Shown here: piece by piece, positions 1-8,828 of the stretch
Position numbering within the stretch: position 1 is the first letter of the stretch
How the letters are laid out: each line of letters opens with the position of its first letter
Source of the DNA: Ralstonia soli
GTDB taxonomy: Bacteria > Pseudomonadota > Gammaproteobacteria > Burkholderiales > Burkholderiaceae
Assembly: GCF_023955655.1 (NCBI RefSeq)
Contig: NZ_JAMXHT010000002.1
Location: 496,001 to 560,000 of the forward strand
DNA: 64,000 nt
Direction: 5' to 3'
The notes under the pieces: generated by a model
What the model saw: only the letters and a program-made list of their open reading frames with translations
The model's database searches: none
Told to the model about the DNA's origin: nothing
Position numbers and translations under genes: made by a program

Positions 1-42
1 AGGGTGCAACTCGGCACTTGGGGTGAACAACAACCGATGTAA
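1..42 (+). CDS. possible C-terminal tail of an upstream gene
   Basis: The first frame is open from base 1 to a TAA at 40-42 and would encode only the last 13 residues of a protein. It stops 2 bases before the ATG of the TssJ gene, the spacing expected of an upstream operon neighbour, possibly another type VI secretion gene. The piece is too short to identify and the call rests on position only. Confidence 0.25.
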   Translation, partial: RVQLGTWGEQQPM

Positions 43-44
43 TC

Positions 45-662
45 ATGAACGCCATACAACGACGAATCGTACTGACTGCGCCTGCCGCGCTGACGGCCAT
101 CTCTCTGGCTGGCTGCGGGGTGGGGCAGGCCATCAAAGACAACACGGTCGACGCCGCCAAATGGGCCTTTACCACGCAGGTCAAGTCCATGAACATCGAC
201 CTGGACAGTCGGATAGAACTGAATCCCAATGGCCAGGGACAGCCGCTGTCCACCGTCGTACGGCTGTACCAGCTGAAAACTGCACAAAGTTTCGAGGCGG
301 CGGACTACGCGCAACTGCAGTCGAATGATCTGGAGACGCTCAAACCGGACCTGCTCACCACCAAAGACGTGGTGTTGTGCCCGGGCGCGGCTGTCAGCGT
401 GGCCGAGCCGATGAACGAAGACGCTGAGTTCGTGGGCGTGGTGGCGTTCTTCCGCAAGGCCGATCAAAGCGCGACGTGGAAATTGGTCATTCCCAAGAAA
501 CAATGGAAGAAGACCGATCCGGTCAGGATTGTGGCGAGCGGCAGCACGTTGGCACTCGCAGGTGCCAACCCCGCACCCGTCAATCGCACGGCGCCGATAC
601 AGAGTGCACCAAACGCTTCGAGAACGGAATCCGCGTCTACCGTGGGCACGGAGCGACCGTAA
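45..662 (+). CDS. tssJ: type VI secretion system outer-membrane lipoprotein TssJ
   Basis: TssJ anchors the TssL-TssM membrane complex of the type VI secretion system to the outer membrane through its lipid. The 205-residue product starts with a basic and hydrophobic lipoprotein signal ending in a lipobox LAGC (residues 21-24), so Cys24 would be lipidated. The mature part has the TssJ/SciN look: NPNGQGQPLSTVVRLYQLK, then F..ADY..L, then a beta-rich core with GVVAFFR. The C-terminus (about 175-205) is a low-complexity Asn/Ala/Pro/Ser tail longer than the core fold needs. No other T6SS gene follows; any remaining cluster would lie upstream of the window. Family assignment is by recognised sequence pattern. 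Confidence 0.85.
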   Translation: MNAIQRRIVLTAPAALTAISLAGCGVGQAIKDNTVDAAKWAFTTQVKSMNIDLDSRIELNPNGQGQPLSTVVRLYQLKTAQSFEAADYAQLQSNDLETLKPDLLTTKDVVLCPGAAVSVAEPMNEDAEFVGVVAFFRKADQSATWKLVIPKKQWKKTDPVRIVASGSTLALAGANPAPVNRTAPIQSAPNASRTESASTVGTERP

Positions 663-1499
663 AGGGGAGAGCGAAGATCACCCGGCGTGACATAGGGTTC
701 TACTCTGCTTGGTTCAGCTGCCCTAAGGCGACTACCCACTGCTCTTGGCTGGATCGAGGATCGGGGACACTTGAGTGCTGCTCGTCGCGACTCCGCACAT
801 CGCGTTGTGACCGCATTTCGCGCGCTGGTGCCGGACTGGGGATAACCGGCACGGGCTTGCCCCATTCCTGCTTGGGGCTAGCACGTGCGGTCACCACCGC
901 TACTGTGCCTTCGGATGCGTGTGCCAGGCAGAGCGGCGCCGGGCTCGAAGGTGACATACGCGCCCGCGGCTGGGATGTCGACAGGGTCTGGGTACAGCGG
1001 ATCGATGCGGACCCGGCCAGCGATGTTCTGCTGCCCATCATCGACGGCCCCCTGCGCTCCAATGATGGTCACGCGTTGCGCGGCGGCGGTGAAGGGCGCG
1101 GTATCGGCACCTTCGACAAAGGCGGTTGCCGTGCCCGCGTACGGCAGGATTGCCTCCGATGCGGCGTGCCAGTGCCGTTTTGCCAGGGCGATCCAGACCA
1201 CGTCGCCCGGGTGGATCACCTGAGCGGGCTGGCCTATTGCAGCTAGAAACCGCTGCCCGCCGTGACGCGCCGTGACGGTCAAGGTTTGCACCAGCATGTT
1301 GCACGCCACTTGATGCGTGCACCGGGCCCCATCGCGACTTGCAGCCGTCCCCTGACGGATCGGTGGAAACCCTTGCTTTCGCACATAGTAATTGCATAGT
1401 AATCGATTCGATTCCAATGCGAATTTTCTGATCCTATTCTTTGCCCAGCGATAGAGACCGATCACTGCGTCTCATGTGTAACCAATCGAGGGCTGGCAA
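663..1499. other. 837-base stretch without a confident gene
   Basis: Several overlapping open frames occur on both strands, but none has a convincing start with ribosome binding site or a recognisable full-length family. It separates the T6SS lipoprotein from an unrelated catabolic locus and probably contains decayed coding sequence. The best candidate frame (878-1465, minus) is listed separately. The last 100 bases before 1500 are relatively AT-rich and probably hold the promoter of the downstream dehydrogenase. Confidence 0.5.
878..1465 (-). CDS. unrecognised open frame, possibly a decayed gene
   Basis: An open frame of 195 codons. Its central part (residues about 55-175) reads like real beta-rich protein, with runs such as HPGDVVWIALAKRHW and VRIDPLYPDPVDIPAAGAYV. 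The ends look random (Arg-rich N-terminus, Gly/Arg-rich C-terminus). The PGDVVWIAL and AAGAYVTFEPG segments recall beta-barrel parts of HlyD-type membrane-fusion proteins, but this is only an impression. No ribosome binding site was identified. It may be a remnant or a chance frame. Confidence 0.25.
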   Translation of the reverse strand: MIGLYRWAKNRIRKFALESNRLLCNYYVRKQGFPPIRQGTAASRDGARCTHQVACNMLVQTLTVTARHGGQRFLAAIGQPAQVIHPGDVVWIALAKRHWHAASEAILPYAGTATAFVEGADTAPFTAAAQRVTIIGAQGAVDDGQQNIAGRVRIDPLYPDPVDIPAAGAYVTFEPGAALPGTRIRRHSSGGDRTC

Positions 1500-2927
1500 A
1501 TGAACACAGGTACGGCATTGATTCGCCGCCTGATTGCTGAACTGGGTGAGGATGCCGTGCTGACGGCAGCGTCGGACGTGGGCGGGTTCACCGAAGATTT
1601 CCGCGGCCGCTACAAGGCAGATGCTTTGTGTGTCGCGCAACCGGCCACGACAGAGCAGGTGTCCTTCGTGGTCCGTGCTTGCGCCGAATCCGGAACACCG
1701 GTGCTGCCGCAGGGCGGAAACACCAGTCTGTGCGGCGGTTCGATACCTTCAACTGAAGGTGCGCGGCCAGTGATCGTCAGCCTTGCACGCATGCGGCGTG
1801 TTCGACATATCGATGCGGCAAACGGCTCAATGGAGGTCGAGGCCGGTTGCGTACTGAAGGCTGTCCAGGATGCAGCAGCCGAGGTCGGGCGCCTGTACCC
1901 GGTCAGCCTTGGGGCCGAGGGCTCATGCCAGATCGGCGGAACGCTGTCGACGAATGCCGGCGGCACGAGCGTGCTGCGCTACGGCAATACCCGAGAGAAC
2001 GTGCTCGGACTGGAAGTTGTGCTCGCCGACGGGTCAGTCTGGAACGGATTGCGCGGGCTTCGGAAAGACAACACCGGTATCGATTTGAAGCAACTCTTCA
2101 TTGGTGCGGAAGGCACGCTGGGCATCATCACGGCCGCCACACTGAAGCTGCATCCACTGCCGACGCACCAATCGCTTGCATGGTTTGCACCGGTGGATCC
2201 TGAAGCGGCGCTCCGCATTCTGGGGATGTTTCAGGAGCGTTGCGGGTCGTCGCTATCGGCGTATGAGCTGATGAATGCGCGGCAGCTCGAACTTGTGATA
2301 GGGCATGTCCAGAATCGGCGCAACCCGCTTGACGGAAAACACGCCTGGCATGTGCTCGTCGAGCTGTCGAATTCACGCGGCGCCGATGCAATGGACGAAT
2401 TGCTGGTGCAAACACTCGAACTGGCAGCCGAAGCTGGACTGATTGAAGACGCAATCGTCGCGTCCAGCGATACGCAGCGCGCAAGCCTGTGGGAGATCCG
2501 GCACAGCGTGACTGAGGCGAACAAGAAAGCCGGCGTTGGCCTGACCACAGATTGCGCGGTGCCAGTGTCTGCCGTGCCGAGGTTTATTGCCAGTGCAAGC
2601 GAGGCCGTTCGGGACATCGTACCGAACATCGATCTCGTGATTGTTGGCCACATGGGTGACGGCAATGTGCACTTCATCCCGATGTTCTCGTTCGACGAAT
2701 GGCGTGCGATGCCGGATGCCGCGGCGACGGGCGCCACGCTACGGCGCCGCGTCAATGATGTTGCGCACCAGCTCGGCGGTACGTTCAGCGCCGAGCACGG
2801 TGTCGGGCAAACGGGCTTGCAGGAGATGGCGCATTACAAGTCCGACATTGAGTTGACCCTGATGCGCGCCGTCAAGCAGGCGCTGGACCCGAAGAACCTC
2901 ATGAATCCGGGTCGTCTCGTTCCGTAA
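1500..2927 (+). CDS. FAD-linked D-2-hydroxyacid dehydrogenase (GlcD / D-lactate dehydrogenase type)
   Basis: The 475-residue product belongs to the FAD_binding_4 / FAD-oxidase_C family, which oxidises D-2-hydroxy acids (D-lactate, glycolate, D-2-hydroxyglutarate) to 2-keto acids and passes electrons to a quinone or electron-transfer flavoprotein. Visible motifs are the FAD pyrophosphate loop PQGGNTSLCGG (residues 70-80), GAEGTLGIITAATLKL in the FAD domain, the metal/substrate motif GHMGDGNVHF (near 383-392) and SAEHGVGQTG (near 430). Length and domain order are normal for the family. It is followed 74 bases later by an ABC importer on the same strand. With the L-2-hydroxyacid oxidase at 8884 it would let the locus oxidise both enantiomers of a 2-hydroxy acid. 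The substrate is not predictable. Confidence 0.85.
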   Translation: MNTGTALIRRLIAELGEDAVLTAASDVGGFTEDFRGRYKADALCVAQPATTEQVSFVVRACAESGTPVLPQGGNTSLCGGSIPSTEGARPVIVSLARMRRVRHIDAANGSMEVEAGCVLKAVQDAAAEVGRLYPVSLGAEGSCQIGGTLSTNAGGTSVLRYGNTRENVLGLEVVLADGSVWNGLRGLRKDNTGIDLKQLFIGAEGTLGIITAATLKLHPLPTHQSLAWFAPVDPEAALRILGMFQERCGSSLSAYELMNARQLELVIGHVQNRRNPLDGKHAWHVLVELSNSRGADAMDELLVQTLELAAEAGLIEDAIVASSDTQRASLWEIRHSVTEANKKAGVGLTTDCAVPVSAVPRFIASASEAVRDIVPNIDLVIVGHMGDGNVHFIPMFSFDEWRAMPDAAATGATLRRRVNDVAHQLGGTFSAEHGVGQTGLQEMAHYKSDIELTLMRAVKQALDPKNLMNPGRLVP

Positions 2928-3001
2928 GGCCACACCAGTCCTATCCCTCGTCATTGCCCATTCCGGCAATTGCCATTCAAACCAAAGCGTTGGAGATCAC
3001 G

Positions 3002-4102
3002 ATGAAGTCCAAACGTATGACGAACGAATCGATTCAGAACCCGAGCCGCCGCACCGCCATGAAGACGGTCGCGGGCGGTGTCGCCGCAGCGGCCTTCCCA
3101 TTCGTGTGGACGCCGTCCCGCGCTGCGAACAAGAGGATCGTCGTGCGCGACGATGGCGGTATTTATACGAAAGCCTACGAGGCGGTGTACTACCGCCCGT
3201 TCACGCAGGCAACGGGCATCGAGGTGGTTGGCGTTCAGGCCAACGCCGAGCCGACTGCGCAGATCAAGAGCATGGTCGAGGCGGGCAGCTACACCTGGGA
3301 CATGGCCAAGATCAGCCAGCCGGCCATTCTGTTGCTGACCTCGGGCGGCAAGGAATATCTGGAGCGCCACGGGCTCGAATCGAACCCAGTGATTGCGAAG
3401 ATTCCGCACCAGTACATGTCGCCGTTTGGTGTGGGGACGAACGTCTACACGACGGTGCTCGCGTATCGGACCGATGCGTTCAAGGGGCGGAAGGCACCGA
3501 GCTCGTGGGCCGATCTCTGGAACGTCAAGGATTTCCCTGGCCGGCGCGCGATGCGCAAGTACCCGTTTGACACCATCGAAGAAGCGCTGATGGCTGACGG
3601 AGTTCCCACCTCGCAGGTGTATCCATGCAATCTGGACCGCGCGTTCGCGAGTCTGAGCAAGGTGTCCAAGCATGTCGACGTCTGGTGGAGCACGGGCGCT
3701 CAGGTCGAGCAGATGCTCAGCTCTGGCGAGGTGGCGATGGTGGCGACCTGGGCGTCACGCGCGCAATCGGCTATGGCAAACGGCGCGCCGGTGGGCATTG
3801 TCTGGAACCAGAACATCTGGGGCTGCGACAACTGGGCGATTCTCAAGGGAACGCCAAACGCCAACGCTTGCCGTGAATTCATCAAGTTTGCCAGCGATCC
3901 GAAACGCCAGGCGGCGCTGACGGCCTTTTTCCCAGCAGGGATGACGCAACCCGAGGCGTTCAATTTCGTGAAGCCGGAGATCGCGAAGAATTGCCCAACG
4001 TTCCCCGAGAACATCAAGACCGGCCTGCAGATCGACGCCAAATACTGGCAGCAGGCCCAGAGCGGCGCGCTGGAACGATTCAACAGCTGGATTCTCACCT
4101 GA
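3002..4102 (+). CDS. polyamine-type ABC transporter substrate-binding protein, Tat-exported
   Basis: Periplasmic binding protein of the PotD/extracellular binding protein class, the ligand-capturing part of the importer encoded immediately downstream. ATG at 3002 follows TGGAGA; an in-frame upstream start at 2954 lacks a ribosome binding site. The 366-residue protein begins with a twin-arginine type leader (SRRTAMK, then a hydrophobic stretch and a cleavage-like SRA near residue 40), suggesting folded export. The rest has the mixed alpha/beta make-up of this class (for example VGTNVYTTVLAYRTDAF and the VWNQNIWGCDNWAI region). It leads the operon binding protein - ATPase - fused permease - DapA-like lyase. 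The true ligand is unknown; PotD-like proteins also bind other amines, opines or carboxylates. Confidence 0.85.
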   Translation: MKSKRMTNESIQNPSRRTAMKTVAGGVAAAAFPFVWTPSRAANKRIVVRDDGGIYTKAYEAVYYRPFTQATGIEVVGVQANAEPTAQIKSMVEAGSYTWDMAKISQPAILLLTSGGKEYLERHGLESNPVIAKIPHQYMSPFGVGTNVYTTVLAYRTDAFKGRKAPSSWADLWNVKDFPGRRAMRKYPFDTIEEALMADGVPTSQVYPCNLDRAFASLSKVSKHVDVWWSTGAQVEQMLSSGEVAMVATWASRAQSAMANGAPVGIVWNQNIWGCDNWAILKGTPNANACREFIKFASDPKRQAALTAFFPAGMTQPEAFNFVKPEIAKNCPTFPENIKTGLQIDAKYWQQAQSGALERFNSWILT

Positions 4103-4134
4103 GCGGTGTGTGAACTGAACGGACGCGTATTTCC

Positions 4135-5232
4135 ATGGCTGCCACCAACCTTCAAATTGCGGGCCTGTGCAAGCACTACGGTGATTTCGTGGCGCTTGCG
4201 CCGACCGATCTCGACGTCGCACAAGGCGAGTTTCTGACCTTGCTCGGGCCGAGCGGATCCGGCAAGACGACGCTGCTCAGCCTGATTGCCGGGCTGGCCC
4301 AACCCGATGGCGGCCAGATCCGCATCAATGGCGTGGACGTGACGCACGGCGCGCCGTACGAGCGGGACATCGGGATGGTGTTCCAGAACTACGCACTGTT
4401 TCCGCACATGACGGTTGCCGAGAACATCGCCTTCCCGCTGCAGATGCGCAAGGTGGATGCGGCGTCGGCACGCAAGCGGGTGATGGAAGCCTTGGAGATG
4501 GTCCACCTGCCGCACGTAGCCGGGCGCTATCCCAAGGAGTTGTCAGGCGGGCAACAGCAGCGCATCGCGCTGGCGCGCTGCATGGTCTACCGCCCGTCGA
4601 TCATCCTGATGGACGAGCCGCTCGGTGCGCTCGACAAGAAGCTGCGTGACCACATGCAGCTCGAGATCAAGCGGATCCATCGCGACCTCGGCACGACGAT
4701 CATCTATGTGACGCACGATCAGGAAGAAGCGATGACGATGTCCGATCGCATCTGCCTGATGAACGCCGGGGCCATTGCACAGCTGGGTACGCCGGCCGAC
4801 CTCTATTTCCGGCCGAAGAATGTATTTGTCGCCGACTTCCTCGGGGAATCCAACCTGCTGAACGCCACGGTAACGGAGCGTACCGGCGATCAGGTGCAAG
4901 TGACCATGCGCGGTGTCGATGCGGGCCGGGCCATGGTGTACGACCCGCATGTAAAGACCGGTGCGAACGTGCGGTTGATGCTGCGTCCACAGAACGTGCG
5001 GGTCGACAGCGAATTGCATGACGTGGCCGGCGCGCCTGCGGCAATCCCCGCGACGCTCACCGACATCATGGTCACGGGCGGCATGACGAAGCTGTACCTG
5101 CGCTCGAAGACGGCCGAAGCGGTGCCGCTCATTGCTGCGTACCCCACCAACCGGCTGGGTGCGCAGTACGAAATCGGCCAGACCTTGAAGCTGTCCTGGT
5201 CGCATTCGGACGCCGTTGCGATTGCGGAGTAG
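4135..5232 (+). CDS. ABC transporter ATP-binding protein, PotA type
   Basis: The 365-residue ATPase drives the polyamine-type importer at the cytoplasmic face. Walker A is GPSGSGKTT (38-46), the Q-loop lies in MVFQNYALFP (81-90), the ABC signature is LSGGQQQRIALARC (136-149), and Walker B is IILMDEP followed by LGALDKK (156-168). The switch histidine is in IYVTHDQEEAM. Residues after about 240 form the TOBE-type regulatory beta domain usual for PotA/UgpC/FbpC ATPases. It lies 32 bases after the binding protein, and its stop is 3 bases before the permease start, so translation is probably coupled. Confidence 0.93.
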   Translation: MAATNLQIAGLCKHYGDFVALAPTDLDVAQGEFLTLLGPSGSGKTTLLSLIAGLAQPDGGQIRINGVDVTHGAPYERDIGMVFQNYALFPHMTVAENIAFPLQMRKVDAASARKRVMEALEMVHLPHVAGRYPKELSGGQQQRIALARCMVYRPSIILMDEPLGALDKKLRDHMQLEIKRIHRDLGTTIIYVTHDQEEAMTMSDRICLMNAGAIAQLGTPADLYFRPKNVFVADFLGESNLLNATVTERTGDQVQVTMRGVDAGRAMVYDPHVKTGANVRLMLRPQNVRVDSELHDVAGAPAAIPATLTDIMVTGGMTKLYLRSKTAEAVPLIAAYPTNRLGAQYEIGQTLKLSWSHSDAVAIAE

Positions 5233-5235
5233 ACG

Positions 5236-7044
5236 ATGAACCTTGCTCCTCTCGCTGCGCCGGCCGAAGGGCGTCCGTTGCCGGCGGCGCAACGCCGTCG
5301 TCGCTGGCGACATGCCGGCCGGATCGCCGCCATGGCCGCGCCGGTTGTGATTCTGCTGGTCGTGCTGCTGGTCTACCCGGTCGGGCAGTTGTTGTCGCTG
5401 AGCATCCGCAACGACAGCGGCTTCACGCTCGCGGAGTATCGGCGCCTGTTTGCATCGCCAGTCTACGTCGACGTGTTGCTGGTGACGCTCAAGGTGTCGG
5501 TGCTGACGACGTTGTTTGCAGTGGTGATTGCGTATCCGGTCGCGCTGCTGATCTCCACGCTCACCCGCGGGCGCAAGAACAGGCTGCTGTATTGGGTGCT
5601 GTTGTCGTTCTGGACGAGCTTTCTGGTACGCACGTTCGCGTGGGTCGTGCTGCTGGGGCGCAACGGCGTGATCAACTGGGCGCTCATGCGTCTGGGCATC
5701 ATCGATGAGCCGCTCAGCCTGCTGTACAACCTGCCCGCGGTACTGGTCGGCATGGTGCATGCGCTGATGCCGCTTGCGATCCTCACGATGCTGTCCGTGA
5801 TGGAGAACATCGACCGGCGTCTGCCGAGCGCGGCATCCACGCTGGGCGCACGGCCCGGCACGGTGTTCTGGCGCGTCTATTTTCCGCTGTCCTTGCCCGG
5901 GGTGGCATCGGCCGCGCTGATGGTCTTCGTCACGGCCATCGGCTTCTTCATCACCCCGACGCTGCTGGGCGGGCGTCATGAAACGATGATCACGCAACTG
6001 ATCATCGACCAAGTGCTGCAGGCGCTCAACTGGGGATTTGCGGGGGCGATCTCGGTCCTGTTGCTCGTTGTCGTGCTGCTGGTGTTTGTCGTCTACGACC
6101 GCATGGTGGGGTTGTCGACGATGGCCGGCGGCAGTACCGGTGGAAATGCGGGCCGTAGCGACCGGCGCTGGAGCCGCAAGATTGGCGACCTGACGCTCAC
6201 CTGCCTTGGCAATGCGACTGACCTGTTGCTGCGTGCTCTGCCGAAATCGCGCAAGCGCGCCGCAGAGGGCAGCAGCCTGTCCCTGCGCGTGGTGGTCACG
6301 CTGGTACTCGTCTTCCTCAGTGCACCCGCCTTCCTGATGATTCCGTTGTCGTTCGATTCGGCTTCGGGGCTTGCATGGCCGCCGCACGGCGTGTCGTTGC
6401 AGTGGTATCAGCAGGTGATCGATTCGCCACTGTGGATGCAGGCGATTACCCGATCGATGGTGGTGGGCATTGGCACAGGCGTCCTGTCCATGGCGATCGG
6501 CACCCCGGTGGCCTTCCTGCTGGTGCGCGGCGGATTGCGCTGGAACGCGGCCATGCTGGCGTTCGTTCTGGCGCCCATCGTGGTGCCGCGCATGATCCTT
6601 GCCGTCGGGGTCTTCTATTTCTTCGCAAAGATTGGGTTGGTTGGGTCCTCGCTTGGCTTGACGCTCGGGCACACCGTGGTTGCGGTGCCCTATGTCGTCA
6701 TCACGATGATGGCCGTCTTGCGCAACTACGACGTGAGGCTCGACCTCGCCGCGCAGAGCATGGGCGCACGGCAGTTCACGACGCTGCGGCGTGTCACGTT
6801 CCCGATCCTGAGTGCAGGCTTGCTGTCGTCGTTCCTGTTTGCGTTCGCCACGTCGTTTGATGAACTGACGATCGCGCTTTTTTCGTCGGGCGGCCTGAGC
6901 ACGACGCTGCCAAAGCAGTTCTGGGACGAAACCACCATGCAGATCTCGCCCGTCATTGCTGCGGTCTCGACCGGCCTGTTCGTCTTCATCTCGATCCTGA
7001 TTTCGGTTGCGGACCGCTTGCGTCGACGCAGCCTGGCTTCTTGA
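5236..7044 (+). CDS. fused ABC transporter permease (PotB-PotC in one chain)
   Basis: Inner-membrane channel of the importer. At 602 residues it is twice the usual permease length and contains two full binding-protein-dependent permease domains. The first (about 35-290) has its EAA-type coupling loop at STLGARPGTVFWRVYFPLSLPG (near 202). The second (about 345-600) has its loop at AAQSMGARQFTTLRRVTFPI (near 504). A basic, Gly/Ser-rich linker (about 293-345) joins them. In the classical system PotB and PotC are separate proteins. ATG at 5236 follows GGAG of the preceding gene's end. The reading frame is intact, so this is a natural fusion rather than an assembly frameshift. It forms one operon with the ATPase. 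Confidence 0.92.
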   Translation: MNLAPLAAPAEGRPLPAAQRRRRWRHAGRIAAMAAPVVILLVVLLVYPVGQLLSLSIRNDSGFTLAEYRRLFASPVYVDVLLVTLKVSVLTTLFAVVIAYPVALLISTLTRGRKNRLLYWVLLSFWTSFLVRTFAWVVLLGRNGVINWALMRLGIIDEPLSLLYNLPAVLVGMVHALMPLAILTMLSVMENIDRRLPSAASTLGARPGTVFWRVYFPLSLPGVASAALMVFVTAIGFFITPTLLGGRHETMITQLIIDQVLQALNWGFAGAISVLLLVVVLLVFVVYDRMVGLSTMAGGSTGGNAGRSDRRWSRKIGDLTLTCLGNATDLLLRALPKSRKRAAEGSSLSLRVVVTLVLVFLSAPAFLMIPLSFDSASGLAWPPHGVSLQWYQQVIDSPLWMQAITRSMVVGIGTGVLSMAIGTPVAFLLVRGGLRWNAAMLAFVLAPIVVPRMILAVGVFYFFAKIGLVGSSLGLTLGHTVVAVPYVVITMMAVLRNYDVRLDLAAQSMGARQFTTLRRVTFPILSAGLLSSFLFAFATSFDELTIALFSSGGLSTTLPKQFWDETTMQISPVIAAVSTGLFVFISILISVADRLRRRSLAS

Positions 7045-7073
7045 AACATCCAACCGACAGATTCGCCATCCGT

Positions 7074-7979
7074 ATGCTGACATCTCAGAAACTGCGCGGC
7101 ATCTTGCCCGCCATTCCCACGCCGGTGAACTCCGACGACACGATCAATGTCGAGGCCGCACGCGACTTGATGCGCTACCTGCTCAAGCAGGGCGTCGATG
7201 GCGTGGTGCCGCTTGGTGGCACGGGTGAGTACGGTGCGCTGTCGCGCGCGGAGCGCGTTCGCATGGCGGAGGTCACGGTCCAAGAGGCCGCGGGTCGGAT
7301 TCCGGTCATTGCCGGCGTGCTCGACCCCGGCTACCACGACGCCATGCAGGCGGCCAAGGATTTCGCGGCGGCCGGCGCGGATGGCCTGCTGGTGCTGACG
7401 CCGTACTACACGAACCCGACCCAGACCGGCATTCGAGACTATTACCTGCGCTATGCGGATGAGTCGCCGCTGCCAATCCTGATCTACGAGATTCCGTATC
7501 GCACACGGATCTCCATCGCGCCCGAAATTCTCCATGAGCTGTCGCGCCACGAACGCATCATCGGGATGAAGGCGTGCAACACGGACATGTGGCATTTCCT
7601 GCGTACGGTGGCCGGTGTCGATGATTCGTTTGCGGTGTTGAGCGGCGAAGACACCTTGTTCCCCGTACATCTCGCGGCGGGTGCCCGTGGCGGCATTGTC
7701 GTAACCGCGACATTGTTGCCGACCGCGTGGCGAACGCTTTATCAACTGGCGGTAGAGGGCAGGGTGCAGGAAGCGCTCGCGCTTCACCGGCAACTGATCC
7801 CGCTCATGAACCTGGCCTTTGCCGAGACGAACCCCGGGCCGATGAAATCCGTGATGGACCTGATTGGGGTCAATGCGCCGGAGATGCTGGCGCCTCTGGT
7901 TCAGCCGGATCCGGCGCTGGCGCAGCGTCTGCGCGGCGAGCTGGAGCGACTGCTCGCCGTGTTCGAGAAAAGCGCGTAA
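7074..7979 (+). CDS. DapA-family lyase/aldolase (dihydrodipicolinate synthase/N-acetylneuraminate lyase superfamily)
   Basis: TIM-barrel class I aldolase forming a Schiff base with pyruvate or a keto acid. The ATG at 7074 is preferred over an upstream TTG at 7041 that overlaps the permease stop. The 301-residue product shows the nucleotide-free DapA signatures: PLGGTGEYGAL (GTTGE-like loop), YEIPYRTR in place of YNVPGRT (catalytic Tyr), and the Schiff-base lysine in IIGMKACN. It is the last gene of the importer operon, so the imported compound is probably cleaved or dehydrated here, giving pyruvate or a 2-keto acid. Members of this superfamily include hydroxyproline-pathway deaminases and sugar-acid dehydratases. 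The exact reaction cannot be read from sequence. Confidence 0.85.
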   Translation: MLTSQKLRGILPAIPTPVNSDDTINVEAARDLMRYLLKQGVDGVVPLGGTGEYGALSRAERVRMAEVTVQEAAGRIPVIAGVLDPGYHDAMQAAKDFAAAGADGLLVLTPYYTNPTQTGIRDYYLRYADESPLPILIYEIPYRTRISIAPEILHELSRHERIIGMKACNTDMWHFLRTVAGVDDSFAVLSGEDTLFPVHLAAGARGGIVVTATLLPTAWRTLYQLAVEGRVQEALALHRQLIPLMNLAFAETNPGPMKSVMDLIGVNAPEMLAPLVQPDPALAQRLRGELERLLAVFEKSA

Positions 7980-7982
7980 CGC

Positions 7983-8810
7983 TTACCGTCGGAAGGTCGA
8001 CAGACGCGACTTCGAAATCGAAGTCGCGGCAACCTGCACGTGCTTGGCCAGTTCGGCTTCAACGCGCTCCAGCGACCACCGGGTCGTCGGCACAGAGATG
8101 TTGATCGCAGCGACAGCCGTGCCGCCGTGGTCGGTGATCGGTGCCGCAATCGAAATATCGCCCAGCACCGTCTCGTTCTCGACCATGGCATAGCCCCGGC
8201 GCGCGGCAACGCGGATGCGCTCCAGCAGCTTCTTGGGGTTGATTTCGGTGAAGTGCGTCATCGGGTCGAGCGGCGTTTGCGCCAGGATCTCCTTGACGCG
8301 CTCTTCCGGTAGGCGCGACAGGATCGCAATGCCGGATGCCGTGAACATGGCGGGCAGGCGCGCACCGACCACGATGTCGATGTTGACGAGATGGCGCCCG
8401 GGGAAGCGGGCGACGAACACGATCTCATGACCATCCAGTTCCTGGAGGTTGGTGGTCTCGCCAAGCTGGCGGCTGATATCGAGCAGGTAGGGCGAGGCCT
8501 TGTCGATCAGTTCGTTGGCGCGGATGTAGTTGTAGGAAAACTGCAGGACCTTGGAGGTGAGGCCATAGTTGCGTGTCTCTGGTACTCGATACAGGTAGCC
8601 CAGTGCCTCCAGCGTATAGACGACGCGCTGCGTTGCACTGCGATCGAGACCGGCAGCGCGCGCGATGTCGACCATGGCCATGTGCCGGCTCGGGCCATCG
8701 AATGCATGGAGTACCCGGAACGTTTTTTCCGTGGAGCCAATGAAGAGTGGTGAGCGCTCCGACTCGGGCGAGTGGCCGGCCTTCGGAGGGGAAACGCTGG
8801 GCTTGGGCAT
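7983..8810 (-). CDS. IclR-family transcriptional regulator
   Basis: A 275-residue regulator with an N-terminal winged helix (about 25-90; FRVLHAFDGP..MAMVDIARAAGLDRSATQRVVYTLEALGYL) and a C-terminal IclR effector domain (about 100-260) with the typical LARLPEERVKEIL-like and YAMVENETVLGDISIAAPI segments. It ends 3 bases from the convergent DapA-like gene and is divergent from the hydroxyacid oxidase at 8884. The intergenic gap holds a perfect palindrome (8829-8861) that is almost certainly its operator, so autoregulation and control of the oxidase/ProC unit is likely. Confidence 0.92.
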   Translation of the reverse strand: MPKPSVSPPKAGHSPESERSPLFIGSTEKTFRVLHAFDGPSRHMAMVDIARAAGLDRSATQRVVYTLEALGYLYRVPETRNYGLTSKVLQFSYNYIRANELIDKASPYLLDISRQLGETTNLQELDGHEIVFVARFPGRHLVNIDIVVGARLPAMFTASGIAILSRLPEERVKEILAQTPLDPMTHFTEINPKKLLERIRVAARRGYAMVENETVLGDISIAAPITDHGGTAVAAINISVPTTRWSLERVEAELAKHVQVAATSISKSRLSTFRR

Positions 8811-8828
8811 ATTTTTTTATCGCTAAAT

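Noticed and set aside
4543-7083. A very long minus-strand frame (846 codons) opposite the ABC ATPase and permease genes
   Set aside because: It is antisense to two clearly recognised genes; its product is Arg/His/Gln-rich, typical of a mirror frame in GC-rich DNA.
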